A stretch of DNA of 64,000 nucleotides, from the NCBI RefSeq assembly GCF_029894335.1, contig NZ_JARXZC010000010.1, forward strand, positions 98,541 to 162,540, in the 5' to 3' direction. The notes beneath the pieces were generated by a model, which saw only the letters and a program-made list of their open reading frames with translations, ran no database searches and had not been told where the DNA came from. A program made the translations under genes and the position numbers. The DNA is from Kitasatospora sp. MAP5-34 (GTDB taxonomy: Bacteria > Actinomycetota > Actinomycetes > Streptomycetales > Streptomycetaceae). Each line of letters begins with the position of its first letter. Within the stretch, counting starts at the first letter, position 1. Below, piece by piece: positions 44,630 through 52,002 of the stretch.

Positions 44630-46266
44630 TGAGCGCCGCCGCCGCCTTGTCCACCGGTCCGGCCTCCCCGGTCGGCCGCTGCACCTTCCTGGGCGCGGGC
44701 CCGGGTGACCCCGGGCTGCTCACCCTGCGCGCGGTCGACGTGCTGGCCTCGGCCGACGTCCTGATCGCCGACCCGCTGACCGCCGCCGCCGTGCGCACCC
44801 ACTGCCCGGTGGGCGTCCAGGTGCACCACCCGGCCGACGACTGCGACCTCGACGTGGCCAAGGTCGTCGCCGAGGCCGTCCGGGCGGGCAAGCACGTGGT
44901 CCGTACCGTCGACGGCGACCCGGGCCTCGACGGCTGCGCCGCCGAGGAGATGCTGGTCTGCGCGCAGTCCGCGATCTCGTTCGAGGTCATCCCCGGCGTC
45001 GCCCAGTCCGTCGGCGTCCCGGCGTACGCGGGTGTGCCGCTGCGCGGCCGCCGGGGCGCGGACGTCCGCTTCGTCGACGGCGCCGCCCTGCTGGCCGGTG
45101 TCCTGGTCGACCTCGGCGCCCCCGAGACCACCCTGGTGGTCCGGACCACGCTCGGTCAGCTGCCCGCGACCGTCAACGCGCTGGTCGCCCACGGCCGCAA
45201 GCCCGACGCCGCGCTCTGCGCGACGCTCTCCGGCACCACCACCCGCCAGCGCACCTTCACGGCCACGCTGGCGACCATAGCGGCCGACCTGAAGGCGGCC
45301 CGCGTGCTGCCCTCGCCGGTCTCGGCCCCCGTCGACCCGGCGACCTCGGTCATAGCCGTCGTCGGGGAGCAGGTCGCGCACCGTTCCTCGCACTCCTGGT
45401 TCGAGACCAAGCCGCTGTTCGGCTGGAACGTCCTGGTGCCGCGCACCAAGGAGCAGGCGCACGGCCTCTCCGACCAGCTGCGCTCGTACGGCGCGGTGCC
45501 GCAGGAGGTGCCCACCATCGCCGTGGAGCCGCCGCGCACCCCGCAGCAGATGGAGCGCGCCATCAAGGGCCTGGTCACGGGCCGCTACGAGTGGATCGCC
45601 TTCACCTCGGTGAACGCGGTGCGCGCCGTCCGCGAGAAGTTCGAGGAGTACGGGCTCGACGCCCGCGCCTTCGCCGGCATCAAGGTCGCGGCGGTCGGCG
45701 AGACCACCGCGCAGGCGCTGGTCGACTTCGGCGTGAAGCCCGACCTGGTGCCCTCGGGCGAGCAGTCCGCCGCCGGTCTGCTGGAGGACTGGCCGCCGTA
45801 CGACCCGGTCTTCGACCCGATCGACCGCGTCCTGCTGCCGCGCGCCGACATCGCCACCGAGACCCTGGTGGCGGGCCTGGTCGACCTCGGCTGGGAGGTG
45901 GACGACGTGACGGCCTACCGCACCGTCCGCGCCTCGCCGCCGCCGGCCGAGACCCGCGAGGCGATCAAGGGCGGCGGCTTCGACGCCGTGCTCTTCACCT
46001 CCTCGTCCACCGTGCGGAACCTGGTCGGCATCGCCGGCAAGCCGCACAACGTGACGATCATCGCCTGCATCGGCCCGGCCACCGCCAAGACCGCCGAGGA
46101 ACACGGCCTGCGGGTCGACGTGATGGCCCCGGCGCCGTCGGCGGCCGCGCTGGCGCAGGCCCTGGCAGAATTCGGCGGGTGCCGCCGCGATGCCGCCGTT
46201 GCGGCGGGCGAGCCGGTCTACCGCCCCAGCGAACGCCGGCCCGGCTCCCGCCGCAAGGCTCGCTGA
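44629..46266 (+). CDS. hemD: Bifunctional uroporphyrinogen-III C-methyltransferase / uroporphyrinogen-III synthase
   Basis: This 545-residue fusion has an N-terminal SUMT-like tetrapyrrole methyltransferase domain (about 14-255: CTFLGAGPGDPGLLTLRAVDVLASADVLI, VIPGVAQSVGVPAYAGVPLRG). A C-terminal uroporphyrinogen-III synthase domain follows (about 265-525: NVLVPRTKEQAHGLSDQLRSYGAVPQEVPTI, WIAFTSVNAVRAV, ADIATETLVAGL, VTAYRTVRA, DAVLFTSSSTVRNL, CIGPATAKTAEEHGL). The methyltransferase lacks some of the usual conserved residues (PGLDGCAAEEM in place of the common GDPFVFGRG-type motif), so its activity is doubtful. This fusion is normal in streptomycetes. ATG 44629 overlaps the hemC stop by one base. 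Confidence 0.94.
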   Translation: MSAAAALSTGPASPVGRCTFLGAGPGDPGLLTLRAVDVLASADVLIADPLTAAAVRTHCPVGVQVHHPADDCDLDVAKVVAEAVRAGKHVVRTVDGDPGLDGCAAEEMLVCAQSAISFEVIPGVAQSVGVPAYAGVPLRGRRGADVRFVDGAALLAGVLVDLGAPETTLVVRTTLGQLPATVNALVAHGRKPDAALCATLSGTTTRQRTFTATLATIAADLKAARVLPSPVSAPVDPATSVIAVVGEQVAHRSSHSWFETKPLFGWNVLVPRTKEQAHGLSDQLRSYGAVPQEVPTIAVEPPRTPQQMERAIKGLVTGRYEWIAFTSVNAVRAVREKFEEYGLDARAFAGIKVAAVGETTAQALVDFGVKPDLVPSGEQSAAGLLEDWPPYDPVFDPIDRVLLPRADIATETLVAGLVDLGWEVDDVTAYRTVRASPPPAETREAIKGGGFDAVLFTSSSTVRNLVGIAGKPHNVTIIACIGPATAKTAEEHGLRVDVMAPAPSAAALAQALAEFGGCRRDAAVAAGEPVYRPSERRPGSRRKAR

Positions 46267-46302
46267 GAGTTCTGTGGGTAACCAGTCAGGACCGGGTACC
46301 CA

Positions 46303-46376
46303 CAGGGGCGCGGGGAACTGCGCGACCAGGGCACGACGTACGTGCACGGTTGCGCGCGCAGTTCCCCGCGCCCCTG
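46303..46376. repeat. Dispersed intergenic repeat, copy 7 (large inverted form)
   Basis: The perfect 22-bp arms CAGGGGCGCGGGGAACTGCG CG (46303-46324) and its reverse complement (46355-46376) surround a core containing GACGTACGTGCACGG. It follows the hemD stop and should form a strong hairpin in RNA, ending the rex-hemACD transcript. Confidence 0.9.
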
Positions 46377-46485
46377 AGGTGGTTGCCCAAGTGCGTACAG
46401 TTCGGCTGCGCCCCTGAGGTGGTTGCCCTGAGCGGTCACATTCGGGCCCCTGTTTTGGTTGGCCAAGTGCATACAGTTCCCCCTT
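46369..46485 (+). repeat. Three imperfect direct repeats of about 38 bp upstream of hemB
   Basis: GCCCCTGAGGTGGTTGCCC occurs at about 46370 and 46410, and a degenerate form (GCCCCTGTTTTGGTTGGCC) at about 46446. AAGTGCGTACAGTTC and AAGTGCATACAGTTC flank the first and third units. The array grows out of the right arm of the intergenic repeat and ends close to the hemB ribosome-binding site (GGAGAGAG). Confidence 0.85.
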
Positions 46486-46503
46486 CGTTCGGAGAGAGAA
46501 GCC

Positions 46504-47484
46504 GTGTCCGCTGAATTCCCGTACGTGCGCCCGCGCCGCCTGCGCTCGACCCCGGCGATGCGCCGGCTGGTCGCGGAGACCAGGCTGCACCCGGCCGAGT
46601 TGATCCTGCCAGCGTTCATCCGCGAGGGCATCGCCGAGCCGCGCCCGATCACCTCGATGCCGGGCGTTGTCCAGCACACTCGCGACACCCTGCGGAAGGC
46701 CGCCGTGGAGGCCGCCGAGGCGGGTCTGGGCGGCATCATGCTGTTCGGCGTCCCCGAGGTGCAGGACGCGATCGGCAGCGAGGGCACCAACCCGGACGGC
46801 ATCCTGCAGGTGGCGATCCGCGACGTGGTCTCCGAGGTGGGTGACGCGCTGGTGGTGATGTCCGACCTCTGCCTGGACGAGTACACCGACCACGGCCACT
46901 GCGGCGTGCTCGCCGAGGACGGCAGTGTCGACAACGACGCGACCCTGGAGCGGTACCGGGAGATGGCCGTCGTCCAGGCCGAGGCGGGTGTCCACCTGGT
47001 CGGCCCGTCCGGGATGATGGACGGTCAGATCGGCGTGATCCGGCGGGCGTTGGACGAGGCCGGCTACCAGGACACCGGCATCCTCGCCTATACCGCGAAG
47101 TACGCCTCCGCCTTCTTCGGCCCGTTCCGCGAGGCGGTCGGCTCCTCGCTGAAGGGCGACCGCAAGTCGTACCAGCAGGACCCGGCCAACGCCCGCGAGT
47201 CGCTGCGCGAGCTGGAGCAGGACCTCGCGGAGGGTGCCGACCTGGTGATGGTCAAGCCCGCGATGGCGTACCTGGACATCCTGCGGCAGGTCGCCGACGC
47301 CTCGCCGGTGCCGGTCGCCGCGTACCAGGTCTCCGGCGAGTACTCGATGGTCGAGGCCGCCGCCGCCAACGGCTGGGTGGACCGCGAGCGGCTCATCATG
47401 GAGACGCTCACCTCGATCCGCCGGGCCGGCGCCGACCAGATCCTCACCTACTGGGCGGTCGAGGCCGCGCGGCTCCTCAAGTAA
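46504..47484 (+). CDS. hemB: Delta-aminolevulinic acid dehydratase (porphobilinogen synthase)
   Basis: This 326-residue enzyme condenses two 5-aminolevulinates to porphobilinogen. Active-site lysines lie in [16 protein letters not shown] and [17 protein letters not shown]. Metal-site features are [18 protein letters not shown], with Mg-type HCG rather than a full zinc Cys triad. [28 protein letters not shown] and [15 protein letters not shown] are present. The start is GTG 46504, preceded by GGAGAGAG; the upstream in-frame GTG 46459 lies within the repeat array and is unlikely. Confidence 0.97.
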   Translation: MSAEFPYVRPRRLRSTPAMRRLVAETRLHPAELILPAFIREGIAEPRPITSMPGVVQHTRDTLRKAAVEAAEAGLGGIMLFGVPEVQDAIGSEGTNPDGILQVAIRDVVSEVGDALVVMSDLCLDEYTDHGHCGVLAEDGSVDNDATLERYREMAVVQAEAGVHLVGPSGMMDGQIGVIRRALDEAGYQDTGILAYTAKYASAFFGPFREAVGSSLKGDRKSYQQDPANARESLRELEQDLAEGADLVMVKPAMAYLDILRQVADASPVPVAAYQVSGEYSMVEAAAANGWVDRERLIMETLTSIRRAGADQILTYWAVEAARLLK

Positions 47485-47531
47485 CGCCGCCGCCGGGGAA
47501 GTTCCTCGTATCAGCTGGTTACCCGTACGGC

Positions 47532-47569
47532 CGAGGCCGGACCGCTGCTCGCGCAGGGGTCCGGCCTCG
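47532..47569. terminator. Bidirectional terminator between hemB and the secreted repeat peptide gene
   Basis: The perfect arms CGAGGCCGGACC and GGTCCGGCCTCG (12 bp) enclose a 14-base loop between two convergent genes. Confidence 0.8.
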
Positions 47570-47594
47570 ACTGCTGTCCGCGTCCGCGTCCGCG

Positions 47595-47852
47595 TCAGCG
47601 GATGTGGATGACGCCCTCCTCGCCGCCGCCGATCGCGGTGCTGCTCGCCCAGCCCCCCTGCGCGGCGGCGACGAAGATGTCGTCGGTCTTCGCCCAGCCG
47701 TGCTGCCCGCCCGCCACGAAGGGGTCCTCGGCGGTGGCGAAGAAGCCGCCGCCGCCGCCCGCGTCGACGTGCGCGTAGGCGGGGGCCGAGACGCCGGCCA
47801 CCGCGAGTGCGCCGGCCGTGACCAGCAGGGCCTTGCCCAGCTTGCTCTTCAT
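47595..47852 (-). CDS. Small secreted repeat protein of unknown function
   Basis: This 85-residue precursor starts at ATG 47852 with AGAGGACAG upstream. It has a signal peptide (KALLVTAGALAVAGVSAPAYA). The mature 58 residues contain three imperfect repeats: GGGFFATAED, DPFVAGGQHGWAKTD and DIFVAAAQGGWASS, ending GGGEEGVIHIR. Aromatic and glycine residues alternate in a way common in self-assembling surface peptides, but no named family is recognised. It lies next to two rodlin-like genes on the same strand. The peptide has no cysteine. Confidence 0.75.
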   Translation of the reverse strand: MKSKLGKALLVTAGALAVAGVSAPAYAHVDAGGGGGFFATAEDPFVAGGQHGWAKTDDIFVAAAQGGWASSTAIGGGEEGVIHIR

Positions 47853-48056
47853 GAGTTCTGTCCTCTCTGGGGCAGTGGGCCGTCGGCGCCCTGCGGACAG
47901 CGCCGACGGACTGCGTGTCAGGTTGTCACTGAACGTGATCACATGGTGTCGTTCCGCGAGACCCAGCGCGCGTCGCGCTGACCGTCTGTCACCCGGACGC
48001 ACCGCAGTCGAACGGGTTCCCTCGGTGCGGCCGATCCGCTGAACTCGCAGAAAAAA

Positions 48057-48097
48057 CCGCCGGGTTCGGGGGAACGAGCTCCCCCCGAACCCGGCGG
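48057..48097 (-). terminator. Strong terminator of the first rodlin-like gene
   Basis: A perfect 16-bp stem (CCGCCGGGTTCGGGGG at 48057-48072 and its complement at 48082-48097) is followed on the minus strand by T6 (AAAAAA at 48051-48056). This is a canonical rho-independent terminator, rare in such a GC-rich genome, placed just after the stop at 48117. Confidence 0.92.
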
Positions 48098-48116
48098 CCC
48101 AGGCACTGCGGGCTGA

Positions 48117-48464
48117 TCAGCCGATCAGGTGGCTGACGCCACCGTCGCCCGAGCCCACGGTGTTCTGGCCGACGACGCAGGTCTGCTCCGGGTTGTTGTT
48201 GAGGACCTTGGCCTCGACCGGCACCACGACACCGATGAGCGCGCCGACCCCGATGTTGTGGATCTCCGGCAGGCAGAGGTTCGGGTTGTCGAGGGTGTGG
48301 AAGTTCGGGCTGTGGGCGCCCTGGGTGCCGGTGGCGTTGGTGCCGCCGTTGCCCTGGAGGGAGGTGGCCGACCCGTCCGAGTCGCCGATCGCCATCGCGG
48401 GGGCAGCGGCCATGGCCAGGCCGACAGCGGCGACGCCCAGGGCGGAGAAAGCCTTCTTGATCAT
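48117..48464 (-). CDS. Rodlin-like secreted protein, paralogue 1
   Basis: This 115-residue precursor starts at ATG 48464. Its signal peptide (IKKAFSALGVAAVGLAMAAAPAMA) leads to a mature part with SLQGNGGTNATGTQG, HSPNFHTLDNPNLCLPEIHNIGVG, VVVPVEAKVLNNNPEQTCVV and GDGGVSHLIG. The order AIG-D, NGNG-like, SPN-L, C-PEI, VPV-VLN, QxC, GDG-SHL follows streptomycete rodlins RdlA/RdlB, including two cysteines. Rodlins organise chaplin amyloid into the rodlet layer of aerial hyphae and spores. It is about 45% identical by eye to the next gene. Both are on the same strand, while rdlA and rdlB of S. coelicolor are divergent. Confidence 0.75.
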   Translation of the reverse strand: MIKKAFSALGVAAVGLAMAAAPAMAIGDSDGSATSLQGNGGTNATGTQGAHSPNFHTLDNPNLCLPEIHNIGVGALIGVVVPVEAKVLNNNPEQTCVVGQNTVGSGDGGVSHLIG

Positions 48465-48607
48465 TGTTCTGGTTCCTTTTCGGATCTGATGTGAGTGAGT
48501 GGAGCGGGAATGGCCGGCGGAATCAGCTGAACTGGCGGTCCAGTCGACTCGGGCGGAGCTGTTGGTACGGAAACCGCCGGGAACAGCGGTGGTTCGGTGG
48601 CGGGAGA

Positions 48608-48952
48608 TCAGCCGACCAGGTGGGACACGCCGCCGTCGCCACTGGAGCTGGTGCTCTGGCCGACGACGCACGTCTGCTTCGGCTGGTTGTTGAGCGCCTG
48701 GACCTCGACCGGCACCGCGACACCGAGCACGGCCACCCCGATGTTGTGGATCTCGGGGAAGCAGATGTTCGGGTTGTCGAGGAAGTGGAAGTTCGGGCTG
48801 TGGTTGCCCCAGGTGCCGGTCGCGTTGGTGCCGCCGTTGCCCTGGATCGAGCCCGCCGTGCCGTCCGCGTTGCCGATCGCGGCGGCCGGAGTCGCTGCGG
48901 CGGCCACCGCGGCGGCAACCAGACCGACGGTCGCGAAAGTCTTCTTGAGCAT
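48608..48952 (-). CDS. Rodlin-like secreted protein, paralogue 2
   Basis: This 114-residue precursor starts at ATG 48952 (GGGGGAG just upstream). Its signal peptide is LKKTFATVGLVAAAVAAAATPAAA. The mature part mirrors paralogue 1: IQGNGGTNATGTWG, NHSPNFHFLDNPNICFPEIHNIGV, VAVPVEVQALNNQPKQTCVV, and SGDGGVSHLVG. The two cysteines are kept. The mRNA leader runs through an AT-richer region shared with the divergent secreted gene. The tandem copies suggest a recent duplication, but a 140-base gap separates them and each has its own leader. Confidence 0.75.
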   Translation of the reverse strand: MLKKTFATVGLVAAAVAAAATPAAAIGNADGTAGSIQGNGGTNATGTWGNHSPNFHFLDNPNICFPEIHNIGVAVLGVAVPVEVQALNNQPKQTCVVGQSTSSSGDGGVSHLVG

Positions 48953-49393
48953 GGGGGAGAAACCTCTCTGAAATTCCGGCGGAAGCCGTCTCGTCGGGTC
49001 CGGACTGTGTTTCGTTACAACGCGTTCAACGAGATGACCAGGTCTGCGGTTGCTAGCCCGTCGGGGCGGATTTCCGAATGCGGCCGAAGCTTGAAGATCA
49101 AGGGCACCAGTCGATCCTTCATCCGATCCTGCCGCCGTCGTGGCTGCGACATTTAGATCAAAGAACGACGGCCGGGAAAGTTACGCGGATTCTTCGAGAA
49201 TTCGTCGCGGATCACCGCAGACCCGGCGTGCCGATCGGATTATTAGGCCGAACTGGTTAATGGGTGCCATCCGGGCCGGTCTGGATCGTTTAGGCAGATT
49301 GATTTCCGCTGCACAGAACGCTGCACAGGACGTTGCAGAGAACCCTGCTGCACAACGCTGCACAGAACGCTCACAGACAGAACGGTGAATAGC
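48953..49393. promoter_or_regulatory. AT-richer divergent promoter region between rodlin-like and secreted protein genes
   Basis: 441 bases without a gene. The base composition is much lower in GC than the flanks (for example GACATTTAGATCAAAGAACG, GATCGGATTATTAGG, GGTTAATGGG). GTTACAACGCGTTCAACGAG (49014-49033) lies just upstream of the rodlin gene, with GTAACG and CGTTG elements on the coding strand that could belong to a sigma-dependent promoter. A 12-bp tandem repeat array occupies 49309-49385. Confidence 0.6.
49309..49385 (+). repeat. Degenerate 12-bp tandem repeats just upstream of a secreted protein gene
   Basis: Units resembling CTGCACAGAACG are repeated about six times: CTGCACAGAACG, CTGCACAGGACG, TTGCAGAGAACC, CTGCACAACG, CTGCACAGAACG and a final CACAGACAGAACG. 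They end nine bases before the ATG at 49394, thus inside the 5' leader or ribosome-binding region. Confidence 0.85.
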
Positions 49394-50056
49394 ATGAAGC
49401 TTTCCAAGCGGGCCGGCGCCCTCCTGCTCGTGGCCGGTGCCGGTGTCCTCGCGGGCCAGGGTGCGGCCGCCGCGACGCCGATGACGCCGGGCCAGGTCGC
49501 CGCCGTCGAGAACGACCTGGCGACCAAGCAGGTGCCGTTCGAGATCCCGCTCGGGTCGGCGACCGACCCCCTCGGCCTGCTGCCGGAGGGCGGCAAGATC
49601 TCCGGTGGGGTGCCGACCTCGCTCGTCATGCCGCCGGTGCCGGACGCCAACGCGAGGCACCAGCTGATCCCGGACCACGTCGTGCCCGCCCTCAACGCCG
49701 GCCGGGTCGGCCCGGCCCTGCAGGCCGCCGTGCCGCTCCCCACCGCCGACCGCAGCACCAACCTCGGCGACCTGCGGCTGGACGCGCCGGGCGCCCCCCT
49801 GCACACCGCCGGGCCCGCCTTGGGCCTGGGACAGCCGGTCGCCATGATCGAGGGCAGCAGCGGTCACCCGGCGGACGGGGACGTCGCGTTCGGTGACATC
49901 GACCCCCGGCTGATCACCGGCCCGGTGCAGGCCATCCCGGGGGCCAAGGCCAGCCTCGGGGGCAACGACAAGCACCTCTCGGTCGACGACTCGCTGAAGA
50001 ACCTGGCGGGCAGCACGACCGGTACCGTCTCCGAGGTCCTCGGCAGCGAAGGCTGA
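49394..50056 (+). CDS. Secreted protein of unknown function, chaplin/rodlin neighbourhood
   Basis: This 220-residue precursor has a clear signal peptide (KLSKRAGALLLVAGAGVLAGQGAAAA). The mature part has conserved-looking segments VPFEIPLGSATDPLGLLPEGGKISGG, VPLPTADRSTNLGDLRLD, HPADGDVAFGDIDPRLITGPVQAI and DDSLKNLAGSTTGTVSEVLG. It has no cysteine, no membrane anchor and no sortase motif. It resembles other actinobacterial secreted proteins only in style. The start is ATG 49394; GTG 49385 is three codons earlier. Its position in the surface-protein island suggests a role on aerial hyphae. Confidence 0.75.
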   Translation: MKLSKRAGALLLVAGAGVLAGQGAAAATPMTPGQVAAVENDLATKQVPFEIPLGSATDPLGLLPEGGKISGGVPTSLVMPPVPDANARHQLIPDHVVPALNAGRVGPALQAAVPLPTADRSTNLGDLRLDAPGAPLHTAGPALGLGQPVAMIEGSSGHPADGDVAFGDIDPRLITGPVQAIPGAKASLGGNDKHLSVDDSLKNLAGSTTGTVSEVLGSEG

Positions 50057-50104
50057 CCCAGGCACCGCTGGGCAGCCCGGTACCCACCCACGGCGCCCAC
50101 CTAC

Positions 50105-50154
50105 CGGCAGAGCCCGGCACCGCCCCCCGAGGGAGGCAGCGCCGGGCTCTGCCG
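50105..50154. terminator. Bidirectional terminator between two secreted protein genes
   Basis: The perfect 14-bp arms CGGCAGAGCCCGGC (50105-50118) and GCCGGGCTCTGCCG (50141-50154) lie between convergent genes. Confidence 0.85.
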
Positions 50155-50181
50155 CACCCACCGGCCGGTGGGTGGGCCCGG

Positions 50182-50568
50182 TCAGCCGGGCAGTACGCCG
50201 AGCACCGGCCCGATGCCCGCCAGGTCCTTCACCCCGCCGCCGCCGCTCAGCGGGCCGGTCACGGCGGTCGTACTCACGTGCGGCACGCCGGAGTCCGGCT
50301 CCACCGAGAGGCCGTTGTTCAGCACATCCGCCGAGGACTGGGCGAACGGGTCGAGCCGGAGCGTCTTCAGCGGTGCCACGGCGTAGCCGAGCGCTCCGGT
50401 CGCGGCGCCGACATCGGTGTTCTGCAGGTGGGCCGACGGCTGGGGCAGCGAGGCGTCGGACGCGGTACGGGCGGCTTCGGTGGCGGAGGCGGCCGGGGCG
50501 GTGGCGCCCAGCAGCATCGTCGCGCCCAGCACGGCCAGCAGGCCGGCTCCGCTCGTCTTTCGGAGCAT
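50182..50568 (-). CDS. Small secreted protein of unknown function
   Basis: This 128-residue precursor starts at ATG 50568 (AAGGGTAGTTCCC upstream). Its signal peptide is LRKTSGAGLLAVLGATMLLGATAPAASA. The mature part of about 100 residues contains LGYAVAPLKTLRLDPFAQSSADVLNNGL, VEPDSGVPHVSTTAVTGPLSGG and GIGPVLGVLPG. There is no cysteine. The segment LKTLRLDPFAQSS resembles DLRLDAPGA in the convergent secreted protein, so they may be distantly related. Function is unknown; context suggests a hyphal surface component. Confidence 0.72.
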   Translation of the reverse strand: MLRKTSGAGLLAVLGATMLLGATAPAASATEAARTASDASLPQPSAHLQNTDVGAATGALGYAVAPLKTLRLDPFAQSSADVLNNGLSVEPDSGVPHVSTTAVTGPLSGGGGVKDLAGIGPVLGVLPG

Positions 50569-50698
50569 GGGAACTACCCTTCGCTTCAAGGTCGGAGGGA
50601 TCGGTCGCCGGGCCCTGCCCGGCCGCCCTGCGCGTCCCGTCCGGCCGGTCCCGCCGGGTTCGCGAGGCCGGGCAGGCGTTTCGGCTGTGGGGTCGGGC

Positions 50699-50743
50699 AT
50701 CGGGTTCGGCAGCGGGTTCGGCGGTGGGTTCGGCAGTGGGGGT
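50699..50743. repeat. 12-bp tandem repeats between a secreted gene and a chaplin gene
   Basis: Units CGGGTTCGGCAG, CGGGTTCGGCGG and TGGGTTCGGCAG occur in succession with a fourth degenerate copy. They lie in the 262-base intergenic stretch downstream of the first chaplin terminator. No plausible gene uses them, although a plus-strand open frame crosses the region. Confidence 0.75.
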
Positions 50744-50764
50744 GCGGGCAGGGGGTCGGACCGA

Positions 50765-50806
50765 TGCGAACTGCCCCCCGGCCGACGGGCCGAGGGGCAG
50801 TTCGCA
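50765..50806 (-). terminator. Terminator of chaplin 1
   Basis: The perfect 13-bp arms TGCGAACTGCCCC (50765-50777) and GGGGCAGTTCGCA (50794-50806) lie 28 bases after the chaplin stop. Confidence 0.85.
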
Positions 50807-50833
50807 CGAGGCAGGGTGCCGATCAGCGGGTGA

Positions 50834-51100
50834 TCAGCAGTCGTCGTCGTGGTCGCCGGCGTCGATGTTGGCGCAGGAGTTGCCGAACGCCGGGTTGAGC
50901 AGGCCGATCACGTTGATGCTGTTGCCGCAGAGGTTGACCGGGACGTGGACCGGCACCTGGATGGCGTTGCCGGAGGCCACGCCGGGGGAGTTGGCGGCGA
51001 CGCCCTCGGCCTCGGCGCTCGCGCTGGCGACACCGGCACCGGCCATCAGCAGGCTGGCGGCGGCGGCGGTGAGGACAGCGGCCTTCTTCACGTTCTGCAT
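50834..51100 (-). CDS. Short chaplin with acidic, extra-cysteine tail
   Basis: This 88-residue precursor starts at ATG 51100. Its signal peptide (about 1-28, KKAAVLTAAAASLLMAGAGVASASA) leads into a full chaplin domain: AEGVAANSPGVASGNAIQ, VPVHVPVNLCGNSINVIGLLN and PAFGNSCAN with the two conserved cysteines. Chaplins assemble into amyloid films that make aerial hyphae water-repellent. Unlike the others here it extends past the usual end with IDAGDHDDDC, adding four or five acidic residues and a third cysteine. It has its own terminator and leader. Confidence 0.95.
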   Translation of the reverse strand: MQNVKKAAVLTAAAASLLMAGAGVASASAEAEGVAANSPGVASGNAIQVPVHVPVNLCGNSINVIGLLNPAFGNSCANIDAGDHDDDC

Positions 51101-51134
51101 GGGGGTTGATCTCCTAGATCACACACGGGGAGGG

Positions 51135-51169
51135 TGCGGCGCACCCCACCGAGGGCGGGGTGCGCCGCA
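51135..51169 (-). terminator. Terminator of chaplin 2
   Basis: The perfect 13-bp arms TGCGGCGCACCCC (51135-51147) and GGGGTGCGCCGCA (51157-51169) with a nine-base loop separate two tandem chaplin genes, so each is a separate transcript. Confidence 0.85.
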
Positions 51170-51196
51170 GGTACGGCAGAGTCAGCTTCCGCTGAT

Positions 51197-51439
51197 TCAG
51201 CCGACGTTGGCGCAGGAGTTGCCGAACGCCGGGTTGAGCAGGCCGATCACGCTGACGGTGTTGCCGCAGACGTTGACCGGGATGTGAACCGGAACCTGGA
51301 TCAGGTTGCCGGAGAGCACGCCGGGGGAGCCGGCCGCGACGCCCTCGGCCTCGGAGCTCGCGGCGGCGACGCCGGCGGAACCCAGCAGCAGACCGGCAGC
51401 GGCGATCGAGAGGACAGCGGTCTTCTTGAAGTTGCGCAT
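51197..51439 (-). CDS. Short chaplin
   Basis: This 80-residue precursor has a signal peptide (RNFKKTAVLSIAAAGLLLGSAGVAAA) and a chaplin domain: SEAEGVAAGSPGVLSGNLIQ, VPVHIPVNVCGNTVSVIGLL and NPAFGNSCANVG. The two cysteines form the known intramolecular disulphide. It starts at ATG 51439 after GGAGGAAG. The leader is AT-richer and contains CCCGAC ... GTCGGG inverted arms (51461-51480). Length and ending match the common two-cysteine short chaplins such as ChpD, F, G and H; which one cannot be told. Confidence 0.96.
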   Translation of the reverse strand: MRNFKKTAVLSIAAAGLLLGSAGVAAASSEAEGVAAGSPGVLSGNLIQVPVHIPVNVCGNTVSVIGLLNPAFGNSCANVG

Positions 51440-51750
51440 TTTTCTTCCTCCGTTTTCTGCCCGACTTATCTCAGGTCGGGGGCCGGGCGAAGCAGAATCA
51501 TCGCCCGATGGTTCATGGATGGGCCGTGATTGTCACTCACGCGGACCAATGCATGTGTGTCGCCGCTGGATTGGGCGTCACACGGCCGCTCTTTTCGTGC
51601 GCCCCGCGATCGATATCCCGCACGGCCGGGCAATCGTCGTACTCTGGCGCGTCCAGGAAAGACCTCCGAATGAACGCTGATTCGAAGCGGAGTCGTACTT
51701 TCCTGGGAGTCATGGCCGAGCCGGCCTGCTTATGCAGGCCCGTCGGAGAT
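51440..51750. promoter_or_regulatory. Chaplin upstream region
   Basis: A 311-base stretch between two minus-strand chaplins. It contains the promoter of chaplin 2, the small hairpin GGCCTGC-TTAT-GCAGGCC (51724-51741) that probably ends the chaplin 3 transcript, and AT-richer sequence. No gene is seen. Confidence 0.6.
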
Positions 51751-52002
51751 TCAGGCGTTGACGCAGGCGTTGCCGAACGCCGGGTTCAGCAGGCCGATCA
51801 CGTCGATCGTGTTGCCGCAGACGTTGACCGGGATGTGCACGGGAACCTGGATCAGGTTGCCGGACAGCACGCCCGGGGAGCCGGCGGCGACGCCCTCGGC
51901 CGACGCGCCGTGGACGCCGTGGGCCGAGGCGGAGGCGGCGCCGCCGAGAAGCAGGGCCGCGGCTGCCGCGGAGCCGAACGCGCCGTAGGCGAGCTTGCGC
52001 AT
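51751..52002 (-). CDS. Short chaplin with histidine-containing mature N-terminus
   Basis: This 83-residue precursor starts at ATG 52002. Its signal peptide is RKLAYGAFGSAAAAALLLGGAASASA, then HGVHGASAEGVAAGSPGVLS, GNLIQVPVHIPVNVCGNTID, VIGLLNPAFGNACVNA. The mature N-terminus carries an extra HGVHG, and the last cysteine context is GNACVNA instead of GNSCAN. These are small departures from the consensus. It is divergent from chaplin 4, with 275 bases between. Confidence 0.95.
   Translation of the reverse strand: MRKLAYGAFGSAAAAALLLGGAASASAHGVHGASAEGVAAGSPGVLSGNLIQVPVHIPVNVCGNTIDVIGLLNPAFGNACVNA

Noticed and set aside
44629..46266. HemD-methyltransferase fusion as novel
   Set aside because: The fusion is standard in streptomycetes, so it is annotated but not reported as a finding.
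50417..50833. Plus-strand frame with Gly-Phe-Gly-Ser repeats as a silk-like protein
   Set aside because: The repeats come from a 12-bp intergenic tandem repeat; the rest is antisense to a secreted protein gene and crosses a chaplin terminator.
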